The translations under genes and the position numbers were made by a program. Below, one piece after another: positions 1-7,853 of a stretch of 29,856 nt of DNA. Origin of the DNA: Cyanobacteria bacterium OH_SFB_17 (GTDB lineage Bacteria; Cyanobacteriota; Vampirovibrionia; Gastranaerophilales; Gastranaerophilaceae); assembly GCA_023395735.1 (NCBI GenBank), contig JAEWYI010000027.1, forward strand, positions 1 to 29,856. Direction: 5' to 3'. The number at the start of each line of letters is the position of its first letter. The stretch's first letter is position 1. The notes under the pieces are model-generated. The model saw only the letters and a program-made list of their open reading frames with translations, did not search any database and had not been told where the DNA came from.

Positions 1-1274
1 CAGTTGTGGTTGGCGCACAATGGGGCGATGAAGGTAAAGCAAAAATTACAGATTTGTTGGCGACAGAAGCCGATTTAATCATAAGGTATCAAGGTGGCTG
101 TAACGCAGGGCACACTGTTGTTGCAGACAATAAAACATACAAGTTTCACCTAATACCATCAGGAATTTTATACAAAGGGAAAACTTGTTTTATCGGTGCA
201 GGGACAGTAATTCACCCTGAAACTTTTTTGAAAGAAATAGAAGATTTAAAATCACAAGGAATTTCTCTTGAAGGCTTAAAGGTAAGCCCTCTTGCATCTA
301 TTACGATGCCTTATCACATTGAAACAGACGGTTATTCTGAAGACAACGCTAAAAAAGGCAAAATCGGAACAACAAAAAAAGGAATTGGCCCGACTTATAC
401 CGATAAGTATGCAAGAATAGGTTTTAAAATTGAAGATTTATATTCAAAAGAGGCTTTGTCTGAAAAATTAGATATAATTTTACCTGCTAAAAATAAAGTG
501 CTAAAAGATGTGTACGGTCTGAAAACTTACACAAAAGAAGAAATCATTTCTCTTTTTGAAAAGTATGCAAAGATTTTTGAACCGTTTGTAGAGCACAACT
601 GGCAAGAACTTTTATCAGAAGCTAAAAAAAGTAAAAAAACAGTTCTTTTTGAAGGCGCACAAGGCATAATGCTAGATATTGATTATGGCACATATCCGTT
701 TGTAACCAGCTCTAACCCTATTGGTGGCGGTGCTTGTGTAGGAAGCGGCTATGGACCAAAGATGATAGATGAGGTCATTGGTGTTTCAAAAGCTTATATC
801 ACAAGAGTTGGAGAAGGTCCTTTTGCAACAGAATTGCATGACGAAGTAGGCGACAAAATAAGAGAAATCGGACACGAATTTGGTACCACAACAGGTCGTC
901 CAAGACGTTGCGGATGGTTTGATGCAGTAGTTGCAAGATATGGAGTTTTGGTCGGTGGTTTAACATCAATGGCGATTACCAAAATAGATGTTTTCGATAA
1001 TTTTGAGGAAATTCTTGTATGTACAGCTTATAAAGACACTAGGGACGGAAAAATTTATAAGAATTATCCAACTGATGTGTTTATTCATAAATATCTTCAA
1101 CCTGTTTATGAAACACATAAAGGATGGATGCAGGATATTACAAAAGCCAAAAATTGGGCTGATTTGCCTGAGAATGCAAAAAAATATTTAAACCGTCTTG
1201 AAGAATTGTTTGAAATACCTATTTCTATTGTTAGTGTGGGGCCTGATAGAGAACAAACTATTTTGGTAAAATAA
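1..1274 (+). CDS. purA: adenylosuccinate synthase (5' end cut by window)
   Basis: PurA joins IMP and aspartate with GTP to give adenylosuccinate, the first AMP-specific step of purine synthesis, in the cytosol. The frame is open from the first bases and reads VVVGAQWGDEGKAK, which aligns with the usual N-terminus, so only a few residues are missing and the internal GTG at 6 is not the start. Family motifs follow in order: NAGHT, GTTKKGIGPTYTDKYAR, FEGAQGIMLDIDYGTYP, TTGRPRRCGWFDAV, ITKIDVFDNFEE and VGPDREQT. About 423 residues are present against a usual 420-430. One oddity is the nucleotide-binding loop, which reads GDEGKAK instead of the common GDEGKGK. hemW follows after 28 bases on the same strand, probably in the same transcript. 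Confidence 0.97.
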   Translation, partial: VVVGAQWGDEGKAKITDLLATEADLIIRYQGGCNAGHTVVADNKTYKFHLIPSGILYKGKTCFIGAGTVIHPETFLKEIEDLKSQGISLEGLKVSPLASITMPYHIETDGYSEDNAKKGKIGTTKKGIGPTYTDKYARIGFKIEDLYSKEALSEKLDIILPAKNKVLKDVYGLKTYTKEEIISLFEKYAKIFEPFVEHNWQELLSEAKKSKKTVLFEGAQGIMLDIDYGTYPFVTSSNPIGGGACVGSGYGPKMIDEVIGVSKAYITRVGEGPFATELHDEVGDKIREIGHEFGTTTGRPRRCGWFDAVVARYGVLVGGLTSMAITKIDVFDNFEEILVCTAYKDTRDGKIYKNYPTDVFIHKYLQPVYETHKGWMQDITKAKNWADLPENAKKYLNRLEELFEIPISIVSVGPDREQTILVK

Positions 1275-1302
1275 ATATTTTTTATAATAAGTGGAGAACG
1301 TT

Positions 1303-2391
1303 TTGATAAAAAGTGCATATATTCATATTCCTTTTTGCAAAAAAAAGTGTAAGTATTGCTCTTTTGTTTCATTTCCATCTTTGAAACTTAAACATGATTA
1401 TATAAAAGCACTTTTAGAGCAAATAAAGTCAGAATATAAAGGTGAATATCTTAAAACGCTTTATATTGGAGGTGGCACGCCTTCACTTTTAGAATTGAAA
1501 GATTTTAAAGAGATTTTTGCAGAGTTTAATATTTTACCCGATTGTGAAATTACAGTTGAGCTAAACCCAGAAAGCACAACTGTAGAGCTTTTAGCCGGGT
1601 TAAAAATGCTTGGAGTAAATCGTTTGAGTATCGGAGCTCAAAGCTTTAACGATAAAATTTTAAAATTAATAGGGCGTGCGCATAATTCGAACCAAATTAA
1701 ATCTGCTTTGAATTGCGCTCGAGCTGCTGGATTTAAAAATGTCAGTATAGACTTGATTTATGGGCTTCCGTCGCAAAAAATAGAAGATTTCTTAAGCTCA
1801 TTAGAGACCGCAATTAATTTAAATGTGGAGCATATTTCTTTATACGGTTTAAAAATTGAAGAAGGTTGTTATTTCTATAAATTTCCGCCGATAAACGTTG
1901 CTGACTTAGACTTACAGGCAGATATGTTTGAAGCAGCTGTTAAATTTTTAAAACAAAATGATTTTATTCATTATGAAGTCAGTAATTTTTGCAAAAAAGG
2001 TTGTGAATCAAAACATAATTTAAATTACTGGAAAAATCAATTCTATTATGGGTTTGGGTGTTCAGCGAGCGGTTATTTTGACACGAATATTAGATATACG
2101 AATCAGTCTGACTTGAATAAATATATTACTAGTCCGCTTGAAAAAGAGCTAGAAATTGAACTAAGTCAAAAAGAAATATTAGAAGAAGAAATATTTTTAG
2201 GCCTTAGAACACTTGAGGGCATAAATTTTAGAGAAATTAACGAAAAATTCGGCATAGATTTTTTTGAAAAATATGCAAATATTTTAAACAAATACAAAGA
2301 ATATTTCCAAATTTCAGGCGATAAATTAGCATTCAGTGAAGAAGGCATATTAATAAGCAATGAAATTCTAGCTGAGTTTATTGAGCTTTAA
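1303..2391 (+). CDS. hemW: HemW-type radical SAM protein (heme chaperone-like)
   Basis: This is a radical SAM protein of the HemN/HemW family. The cluster motif is CKKKCKYCSF (C-x3-C-x2-C-x-F). HemN enzymes carry a fourth cysteine where this protein has Phe, so HemW, a heme-binding chaperone rather than a coproporphyrinogen dehydrogenase, is the better call. Other family marks are YIHIPFC, GGGTPSLL, the ELNPES strand, RLSIGAQSF and the DLIYGLP segment. I place the start at TTG 1303 because GGAG at 1293-1296 lies 6 bases upstream; an in-frame GTG at 1291 overlaps that Shine-Dalgarno. The protein is then 362 residues, within the family range. It ends 10 bases from the convergent peptidase gene, and no terminator is visible between them. 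Confidence 0.92.
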   Translation: MIKSAYIHIPFCKKKCKYCSFVSFPSLKLKHDYIKALLEQIKSEYKGEYLKTLYIGGGTPSLLELKDFKEIFAEFNILPDCEITVELNPESTTVELLAGLKMLGVNRLSIGAQSFNDKILKLIGRAHNSNQIKSALNCARAAGFKNVSIDLIYGLPSQKIEDFLSSLETAINLNVEHISLYGLKIEEGCYFYKFPPINVADLDLQADMFEAAVKFLKQNDFIHYEVSNFCKKGCESKHNLNYWKNQFYYGFGCSASGYFDTNIRYTNQSDLNKYITSPLEKELEIELSQKEILEEEIFLGLRTLEGINFREINEKFGIDFFEKYANILNKYKEYFQISGDKLAFSEEGILISNEILAEFIEL

Positions 2392-2401
2392 TAAATTTGA
2401 T

Positions 2402-3643
2402 TTAGCATATTTTTTCGCTATTTAGCTCCAGAAACAGCTGTTTTATAACTTCATAACCCTTTAGCAATGTTTTGTAATTGATTTTTTCACTAGGGGAGTG
2501 CATGTTGAAAATGTCCGCAGCTCCAAGCAAGAATGGCATGAATTTTTTGCCGTGTTTATTATGCTTTTGTGCATAAACGTGGGTTTCTGCACCAGCGTGA
2601 AAAGAGGAAACTTCAGGTTTAACATTCACTTTTTCACATGCTTTTGTGAAGAGTTTTTCAATTTTATCATCGTTTGCTTTTTCAAACATCGGTAAATGTT
2701 CTGAAAAAATAATTTCAGCAGACGCAAGCTCTTTGTATTTTTGGTTAAATTTTTCAACTTCAGATTTTAGAATTGAAATTAATTCATTTTCCTTCGATTT
2801 ATTTGCGCTTCTTATTGAAAAACTCGCTTGAGCATCTGTGTTAATAACGTTTGTAACTGAATTGTCGATAAAATAATCTAAGTAATTGTCAGATTTTACA
2901 GCACTTTCTGCCACCTTGGATGCCGTATTTTGGATATTTCCCCCGATTATCGTTCCTAAGTTTATAGATGTAATTGTACCTGTTTCATCTGAATAAAAAA
3001 CACCTTGCGGAAAGCTTAACACGATTTCTGAGATTAGTCTTGCTGCATTTAGTCTGTTTTGGTCTTGGATATCGATTCCTGAATGTCCGCCAAGTTTGGC
3101 TTTTACTTTCAAAATTGCATTTGTGTAACCGGCACCTGAAACTTGTAGTTGCCCAAGTTTGTCCGCGTCTATTACGACAACATATTCAGATTCAAGACTA
3201 GAAAAATCAACGTGCTTAATTCCTGACATTCCGTGCTCTTCGTCTCGTGTAAAAACAATTTCTAGTCCAGAGTGGTCAATATCACTTTTTACAAGCTCTG
3301 AAGCCAGCATAAGTGCGCAGGCTACGCCTGCTTTATCGTCAGCTCCAAGTGTTCTTTTCCCGTCGGTTTGTATGAAATCACCATCTTGAATTAATTTTAT
3401 AGCAGAGTTGTCACCTACAACATCCATGTGCGCCGAAAGCAAAATCGGTTTATAAGGTTTGTTTTTAGCAGGAATTTTTATGTGCACATTTTCATAACTG
3501 TCTAGAGAAAAAATAAGATTATTTTTTACGCAAAAATCCTTTATCCATCTTGCGACTTTTTGTTCCATTAACGAGGGTGATGGAATTTGTACAAGATTAC
3601 AAAAAATATCGAGCAATTTGTTGTTACATAATTCATTGAGCAT
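2402..3643 (-). CDS. M20-family metallopeptidase, peptidase T-like
   Basis: A predicted cytosolic di-zinc exopeptidase of the M20 family (peptidase T-like/YqjE type), probably cleaving short peptides. Expected metal ligands are visible: H72 in SAHMDVV with D74 behind it, the aspartates of GADDKAG (102-103), the acidic pair E135-E136 in RDEEHG, D159/D161 in VIDADK and H382 in FNMHSP near the end. A dimerisation (lid) domain spans roughly 180-300. The start is ATG 3643, 7 bases after a perfect AGGAGG (3651-3656), giving 413 residues. This start overlaps the upstream four-cysteine gene by 11 bases, so translation is probably coupled. It is last of a three-gene minus-strand operon. Exact substrate is unknown. 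Confidence 0.9.
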   Translation of the reverse strand: MLNELCNNKLLDIFCNLVQIPSPSLMEQKVARWIKDFCVKNNLIFSLDSYENVHIKIPAKNKPYKPILLSAHMDVVGDNSAIKLIQDGDFIQTDGKRTLGADDKAGVACALMLASELVKSDIDHSGLEIVFTRDEEHGMSGIKHVDFSSLESEYVVVIDADKLGQLQVSGAGYTNAILKVKAKLGGHSGIDIQDQNRLNAARLISEIVLSFPQGVFYSDETGTITSINLGTIIGGNIQNTASKVAESAVKSDNYLDYFIDNSVTNVINTDAQASFSIRSANKSKENELISILKSEVEKFNQKYKELASAEIIFSEHLPMFEKANDDKIEKLFTKACEKVNVKPEVSSFHAGAETHVYAQKHNKHGKKFMPFLLGAADIFNMHSPSEKINYKTLLKGYEVIKQLFLELNSEKIC

Positions 3644-3815
3644 TAAAAAACCTCCTATTTGTGCCTCCGCTGCCAATTGGTATTTTAAGCGATCTCATAC
3701 ACTTTGGACACCTGCCGACATAGGCTGTATTATCTTTATTTTTGTATATTCTGCCATAAACATGACAGCAATCAAACATTATTCCTAAATAATTTTTTTT
3801 GCTATCTTCTGTCAT
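3633..3815 (-). CDS. 60-residue four-cysteine (zinc-ribbon-like) protein
   Basis: A very small gene I do not recognise by name. The 60-residue product has C16-C17-H18, then about 18 residues later C36-P-K-C39, a spacing that suggests one zinc site or knuckle, followed by a basic GGTNRRFF tail. The start at ATG 3815 is supported by GAGG at 3821-3824 with a 5-base spacer. The upstream hydrolase stop codon (3817-3819) falls inside that spacer, and its own 3' end overlaps the peptidase start by 11 bases, so it is translationally locked between two genes. A longer reading from further upstream would run inside the hydrolase gene and is unlikely. The clean Shine-Dalgarno and cysteine pattern argue it is real; function unknown. 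Confidence 0.75.
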   Translation of the reverse strand: MTEDSKKNYLGIMFDCCHVYGRIYKNKDNTAYVGRCPKCMRSLKIPIGSGGTNRRFFNAQ

Positions 3816-3816
3816 A

Positions 3817-5640
3817 TTAACCTCGTCTGAAAATTTTTCGTCTTTGCTTGAATCGCGGAGATTGGTTTTTGCAATTTGATGATGCATCAGCCAGTTGTGT
3901 TGGGTCAAATGCGCTTGTTGCAAGCGTTTCTATGTATTGGTTTGCAAGGTGTGCATAATCAAACATTATAACACCGTTTACCCTTAGTTTTCTTGATTCA
4001 TGTATTTGCCTTAGCAAATCCTCATTTGACCCTCCCATAAAGGTTATAAATAAGCCTGCATATAGGTTTGTAGAAGTACTTTTGTTTTTAATTACATCTT
4101 GAAGCATTACGCTTGCTGTTTTTGAATCACAAGTAAGCAATAAAGGTGTGAACCCGTCAACATAACCTAATGCCGACCAAGAACGCCAATCTTGCTGCTT
4201 TGTTTCTAAAGCCTTTTGTCTGTCTGGGAAAATTACTGTTGTTAGTTTGATATCTCTAAGTCTTGCAACTTTAGATATTCTTGAAACAAAAGCTGTAACT
4301 TTGTCTTGTCTGTATTTATCCCAGAGCATCCACAATGGGTCAGTGTAAGAAATATCAATCGGATCATTTCCGTATTTTAGCTTAAATTCATTTCTGGCAT
4401 ATTCTGTATAGCCCCAATTTGATAAATCATAGCTTGAATATTTAGCCGCAATTGATTGAGGATAACGGATATAGTCAAGATTTATGCCGTCAGGGTGATA
4501 TCTGTTTACAATTTCGCATATTAAACATTGCAAAAATTGTTGAACTTCGGGGTTTGCTGGGTCAATAAAGTATCCGCCGTGTTCTGAAAGTGAAGGGACT
4601 GCGGTGAGCGAGTCAAAATCTCTTTTTGTTTTGTTTCCCCATTCCGGACGGACACTCAAAATGCTTTTAGGGTTGTTTTTTGGATTGTCGTTTCCTACAT
4701 AAAATGTTTCAAACCAAATATGAACTTTCATGTTTCTTTTGTGTGCTTCGTTTACCCAAACTTTAAGTGGGTCAAATCCTGCAAATTTTTCGTTTTGAGG
4801 AATAAAATTGTAACTTTGCATAGTTTCACTCGGAAAAATAGTTTTTCCGTGAAAATATGTTTCAAGAAAAACATTATCAATGCCTGCCGATTTAATCTTA
4901 TCTAAAGACGCCTGAATGGCCTCTGGAGAAGTTTCTGTCGGTCTAATCCAAACACCCTTTAGCTCATTTTGGTCAAATGGCAGCGAATTTGCAAGTGCTT
5001 TGTTTGCTGCATCAATTGCCATTGTAGAGTATTTTTGAACATCTTGCGGATTTTTTTCTGCCTGATGAAGGTATTCTTTTGCTTTTTCTATGTATTCACA
5101 AGGTTTTTTGTAGTCATACATGTAAGAAATGCTTCTATAATATTCTACGATTCCTTGAGCCTCTTTGATTTTTTCTCGGGCACCATACAAAAATGTATCA
5201 GATGTAATATAGACAGTCAGCGTCTTGGCATCTTTGTTTACATAAACTTTTGCCCCGACCATGAGGTTGTTGTTCATCCAAGTTTTTGCTAATCCGTGTC
5301 CGCTAATTACAAGTCCATCTGGAGGAATCAAGGAATCCGCACCACTCAACGAAGTAACTGTGTTACCGTTTACGATTGCTTCTGTTCCAAACTCGTTTGT
5401 GTTTGTTCTTATTCCATATAACGGAGTATAAATTATCATTTGGTTGGAACCACGCAAACCAGGGAAGTAGCTTCCTGTTGAGTTTGATGTTATTGTCGGG
5501 TCGATTGAATTTATAGGATAAATTTTCTGATAAAATATCAATTCCCCATTTTGCCCGTATTCTTGAGCGTTGGCAAAATTAACAAACTGCCCTAAAAAAA
5601 GCAGCAATAAAACAAATAACTTCAATTTAAGCTTGTTCAT
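3817..5640 (-). CDS. exported GHL10-type glycosyl-hydrolase-like protein
   Basis: A 607-residue exported protein. Residues 1-25 form a signal peptide (KLKLK, hydrophobic LLLLF core, cleavage after ANA). Residues 26-155 form an N-terminal domain with an ISGHG motif (112-116). A helical linker spans 155-220, and a TIM-barrel of the glycosyl-hydrolase-like family 10 (DUF187/YngK type) covers about 226-575. Barrel marks include LKGVWIRPTE, HIWFETFYV with E311, the DGINLDYIRYP strand with D389, and GVIMFDY. Related proteins are thought to act on cell-wall or other polysaccharides, but the substrate is not evident here. The C-terminus is basic. It heads the operon with the small cysteine protein and the peptidase; a weak AAGGG precedes the ATG. 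Confidence 0.85.
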   Translation of the reverse strand: MNKLKLKLFVLLLLFLGQFVNFANAQEYGQNGELIFYQKIYPINSIDPTITSNSTGSYFPGLRGSNQMIIYTPLYGIRTNTNEFGTEAIVNGNTVTSLSGADSLIPPDGLVISGHGLAKTWMNNNLMVGAKVYVNKDAKTLTVYITSDTFLYGAREKIKEAQGIVEYYRSISYMYDYKKPCEYIEKAKEYLHQAEKNPQDVQKYSTMAIDAANKALANSLPFDQNELKGVWIRPTETSPEAIQASLDKIKSAGIDNVFLETYFHGKTIFPSETMQSYNFIPQNEKFAGFDPLKVWVNEAHKRNMKVHIWFETFYVGNDNPKNNPKSILSVRPEWGNKTKRDFDSLTAVPSLSEHGGYFIDPANPEVQQFLQCLICEIVNRYHPDGINLDYIRYPQSIAAKYSSYDLSNWGYTEYARNEFKLKYGNDPIDISYTDPLWMLWDKYRQDKVTAFVSRISKVARLRDIKLTTVIFPDRQKALETKQQDWRSWSALGYVDGFTPLLLTCDSKTASVMLQDVIKNKSTSTNLYAGLFITFMGGSNEDLLRQIHESRKLRVNGVIMFDYAHLANQYIETLATSAFDPTQLADASSNCKNQSPRFKQRRKIFRRG

Positions 5641-5674
5641 TATCCCTTTTCTTTCTCTTCCCTGATTATCCTTA

Positions 5675-5680
5675 ATTATA
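5675..5680 (-). promoter_or_regulatory. -10 box for the hydrolase operon
   Basis: A perfect TATAAT on the minus strand, 34 bases upstream of the hydrolase ATG, leaves a leader of about 28 bases. No convincing -35 box is seen. The gap 5641-5738 holds nothing else I can identify. Confidence 0.45.
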
Positions 5681-5738
5681 ATACTTCCGTTTTACATGAT
5701 TTAATTCATCCAACAGACGTATTTTAAAGACCATTTTA

Positions 5739-6398
5739 TTATTTTTTATTAAAAAGATAATATTGTGAACCGCCATAGTTTAAATTTATAAGTTGTTGAA
5801 TTTTTTCAGAAATTTTTGGATCGCTTGGGTTTAAGTTATATGCGTTTTGATAAAAACGTTTTGCCGCCTCAAGGTCGGCAAGCTTTTCATAAATGTCAGC
5901 AATTCTTAAATTTAAATAATAATTGTTTTGATACCCCAAATTATATGCTCTGTTGTACAGATATATTGCTTGAATATATTCTTTTCTCTTATAAAAATAG
6001 TTTGCAAAATTTAAATTTGCCGATGGATTATTTTTATCAAAATTTAATGCTTTAAAAAAGTGTTCTTTTGCATATCTGTCAAGATTTTTTTCGTCATAAA
6101 CTTTTCCCAGACCAATTTGCGCCTCTATTGAATTTGGGCACATTTTTTCTAGCATAAAGTAATACCTCATAGCTTCGTTAATAAATTCTAATTTTTCATC
6201 AGGAGTTTGAGCTTTTTCTGCCATTCTAAGATTAATCAGTGCATAGTTTTCAAAAATTTTATCGTCACCTTTTTTGAATTCAAAAGAATAACCGCTATAT
6301 TTTACGCCTGCTTTTTGTACGCCAGCATACGTTTTGGGTGCTAAAATTATTATTAATAATAGAATATAAATTATTTTTTTAAACATTTTAAAAATCAT
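5739..6398 (-). CDS. exported tetratricopeptide-repeat protein
   Basis: A 219-residue protein with an N-terminal signal peptide (residues 1-25, hydrophobic IIYILLLIIILA core, cleavage after TYA) and about three tetratricopeptide repeats at roughly 91-124, 125-158 and 161-194 (A-x-IGLGKVY, ANLNFANYFYKR, LRIADIYEKL pattern). An extra helical pair sits near 50-85. TPR proteins scaffold protein complexes; this one would act in the periplasm or be membrane anchored, partner unknown. It could start at either of two ATGs (6398 or 6386), and neither has a clear Shine-Dalgarno. It is divergent from the complex I operon, 42 bases apart, which does not by itself imply a functional link. Confidence 0.85.
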   Translation of the reverse strand: MIFKMFKKIIYILLLIIILAPKTYAGVQKAGVKYSGYSFEFKKGDDKIFENYALINLRMAEKAQTPDEKLEFINEAMRYYFMLEKMCPNSIEAQIGLGKVYDEKNLDRYAKEHFFKALNFDKNNPSANLNFANYFYKRKEYIQAIYLYNRAYNLGYQNNYYLNLRIADIYEKLADLEAAKRFYQNAYNLNPSDPKISEKIQQLINLNYGGSQYYLFNKK

Positions 6399-6421
6399 CT
6401 TAATAAATCACAATAATTACT

Positions 6422-6430
6422 ATTATAACA
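6422..6430 (-). promoter_or_regulatory. extended -10 promoter of the TPR gene
   Basis: The minus strand reads TGTTATAAT, a perfect TATAAT with an extended TGn. The predicted start point near 6415 gives a 17-base leader. The same few bases on the plus strand (TATTATAACAGGA) must also serve the start of nuoA, so the two divergent units share a 42-base control region (6399-6440). Confidence 0.55.
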
Positions 6431-6440
6431 GGAAAATTTT

Positions 6441-6827
6441 GTGTACAATAGAAAAAAAGACGGGATATCGGCATTGAAAGAGTTAATTTTTTTATTGGTG
6501 TTTATAATTTTATCAACTGCTTTTGCGATTGCAGCGGTAGTGGCTAGTGTAATCTGCGCTCCAAGTGCCCCAAGTGATGAAAAAAATTCTACATACGAAT
6601 GTGGTATGAAACTTTTTTCTGATGCGAGAGCTATGTATGACGTTAAGTTTTTTAATTATGCAATTATGTTTTTGATATTTGATATTGAAACAATATTCTT
6701 GTTCCCGTTTGCTATTAATTTTTGCCAATTTAACCTGTTTATGAGCATAGAAGTCTTAATCTTTCTTGGGCTATTAATTTTTGCACTTGTTTATGCAATA
6801 AAAAAAGATGTGTTGAGGTGGCAGTGA
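6441..6827 (+). CDS. nuoA: complex I subunit A
   Basis: NuoA/NdhC is a small membrane subunit at the junction between the peripheral and membrane arms of complex I. The 128-residue product has three hydrophobic segments (about 14-37, 70-92, 97-120) and the loop motif STYECGMKLF, matching the family YECG signature with its conserved Cys, plus IFDIETIFLFPFA with the conserved acidic residues. The GTG start at 6441 follows AGGA (6430-6433) by 7 bases. The TGA stop overlaps the GTG start of nuoB (GTGA). It is the first gene of an 11-gene operon. Confidence 0.95.
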   Translation: MYNRKKDGISALKELIFLLVFIILSTAFAIAAVVASVICAPSAPSDEKNSTYECGMKLFSDARAMYDVKFFNYAIMFLIFDIETIFLFPFAINFCQFNLFMSIEVLIFLGLLIFALVYAIKKDVLRWQ

Positions 6828-7414
6828 ACATTATTATTTCAAGCATAGATTATGTATATAACTGGGCGCGCTCAAACTCGATTTGGCCTTTTACGTTTGC
6901 AACATCTTGTTGCGGGATAGAAATGATGCAAACTTCTGCTGCAAACTTTGATATAGCAAGATTTGGTTCTGAAGTTTTTAGAGCAAGCCCAAGACAGGCT
7001 GATTTGTTGATTTGTGCAGGTACTATTACTCATAAAATGGCTCCTGCGCTTTTGAAACTTTATCAGCAGATGCCTGAACCCAAATACGTCATTGCTATGG
7101 GTGCTTGCACTTGCGGTGGAGGAATGTTCACCGACAGCTACGCTGTCGTTAACGGAATTGATTCGATTATACCGGTCGATATTTATCTTCCTATGTGCCC
7201 GCCTAAACCTGAAGCTCTTTTGGATTCTTTAATCAAGCTTCAGAAAAAAATCAGAACAGAAACGATTTTAAAAAGAAATGAATATATTGCAAATCATATT
7301 TCAAATCTAAAAATTAGCGAAGACGATGAAATTTTGGTAGAAGACCTGGGTATAAATATCCAAACTTGGGGTGTTACAGGCACTCTTTCAAAGGAGCTTG
7401 GCTATGAATTTTGA
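6824..7414 (+). CDS. nuoB: complex I subunit B (cluster N2)
   Basis: NuoB/NdhK holds the terminal 4Fe-4S cluster N2 that passes electrons to quinone. The tandem cysteines are C29-C30 in SCCGIEMM, and the other two ligands are in GACTCGGGMF and in LPMCPPKPEA. I place the start at GTG 6824, overlapping the nuoA stop, because GAGG at 6815-6818 gives a 5-base spacer; the in-frame GTG at 6818 sits on the Shine-Dalgarno. Length is 196 residues, with a C-terminal extension of about 50 residues beyond the core fold. It overlaps nuoC by 11 bases. Confidence 0.96.
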   Translation: MNIIISSIDYVYNWARSNSIWPFTFATSCCGIEMMQTSAANFDIARFGSEVFRASPRQADLLICAGTITHKMAPALLKLYQQMPEPKYVIAMGACTCGGGMFTDSYAVVNGIDSIIPVDIYLPMCPPKPEALLDSLIKLQKKIRTETILKRNEYIANHISNLKISEDDEILVEDLGINIQTWGVTGTLSKELGYEF

Positions 7415-7853
7415 TGAATTTGACAAAATTGAAATACAAGTTATAAATAATGAAAACTCGTTTGACAAGATTCAAGTTAAGCCTGAATCTTTGACTACTC
7501 TTTTATCTTGCTTGAAGAATAATCCGAAATTTAGTTTTGATAGATTAAATTGTATAGTCGCTGTTGATAATAAAGACCATTTTGAAATTATTTATGATTT
7601 ATGTTCATTAAAAAGGGCGCTGAGTATCAGAGTTTCAGCGATTATAGACAGAGAGACTCCTGTTTGCCCTTCGGTAATCCATATATTCAAAAGTGCGTAT
7701 TTTGACGAGTGCGAGATTTTTGATTTATTTGGAATAGAATTTTCAAATAATACAAAATTAAAAAGACTTTTAATGCCAAAAGGTTGGATAGGACATCCGT
7801 TAAGAAAAGACTACAAACAAAGCGATGAAAGACTAACTTGGAGTAAAAAATAA
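7404..7853 (+). CDS. nuoC: complex I subunit C
   Basis: NuoC/NdhJ is a cluster-free peripheral-arm subunit that packs against NuoD. The family signature is present as ERETPVCPSV-like text (here RETPVCPSV), the DECEIFDLFGIEF segment, and GHPLRKDY near the end. The start is ATG 7404, preceded by AAGGAG (7391-7396) with 7 bases between, giving 149 residues; upstream in-frame codons lie inside nuoB. It is a separate gene from nuoD, unlike the fused nuoCD of Escherichia coli, and abuts it with no gap. Confidence 0.94.
   Translation: MNFDEFDKIEIQVINNENSFDKIQVKPESLTTLLSCLKNNPKFSFDRLNCIVAVDNKDHFEIIYDLCSLKRALSIRVSAIIDRETPVCPSVIHIFKSAYFDECEIFDLFGIEFSNNTKLKRLLMPKGWIGHPLRKDYKQSDERLTWSKK

Noticed and set aside
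794..982. Minus-strand open frame inside purA, and similar frames inside nuoD, nuoH, nuoM, ispG and the M20 peptidase gene
   Set aside because: They lie wholly within well-supported genes in another frame, have no ribosome site and no recognisable protein features.
1303..2391. Coproporphyrinogen dehydrogenase HemN
   Set aside because: The radical SAM motif is C-x3-C-x2-C-x-F without the fourth cysteine found in HemN, and the length is that of HemW.
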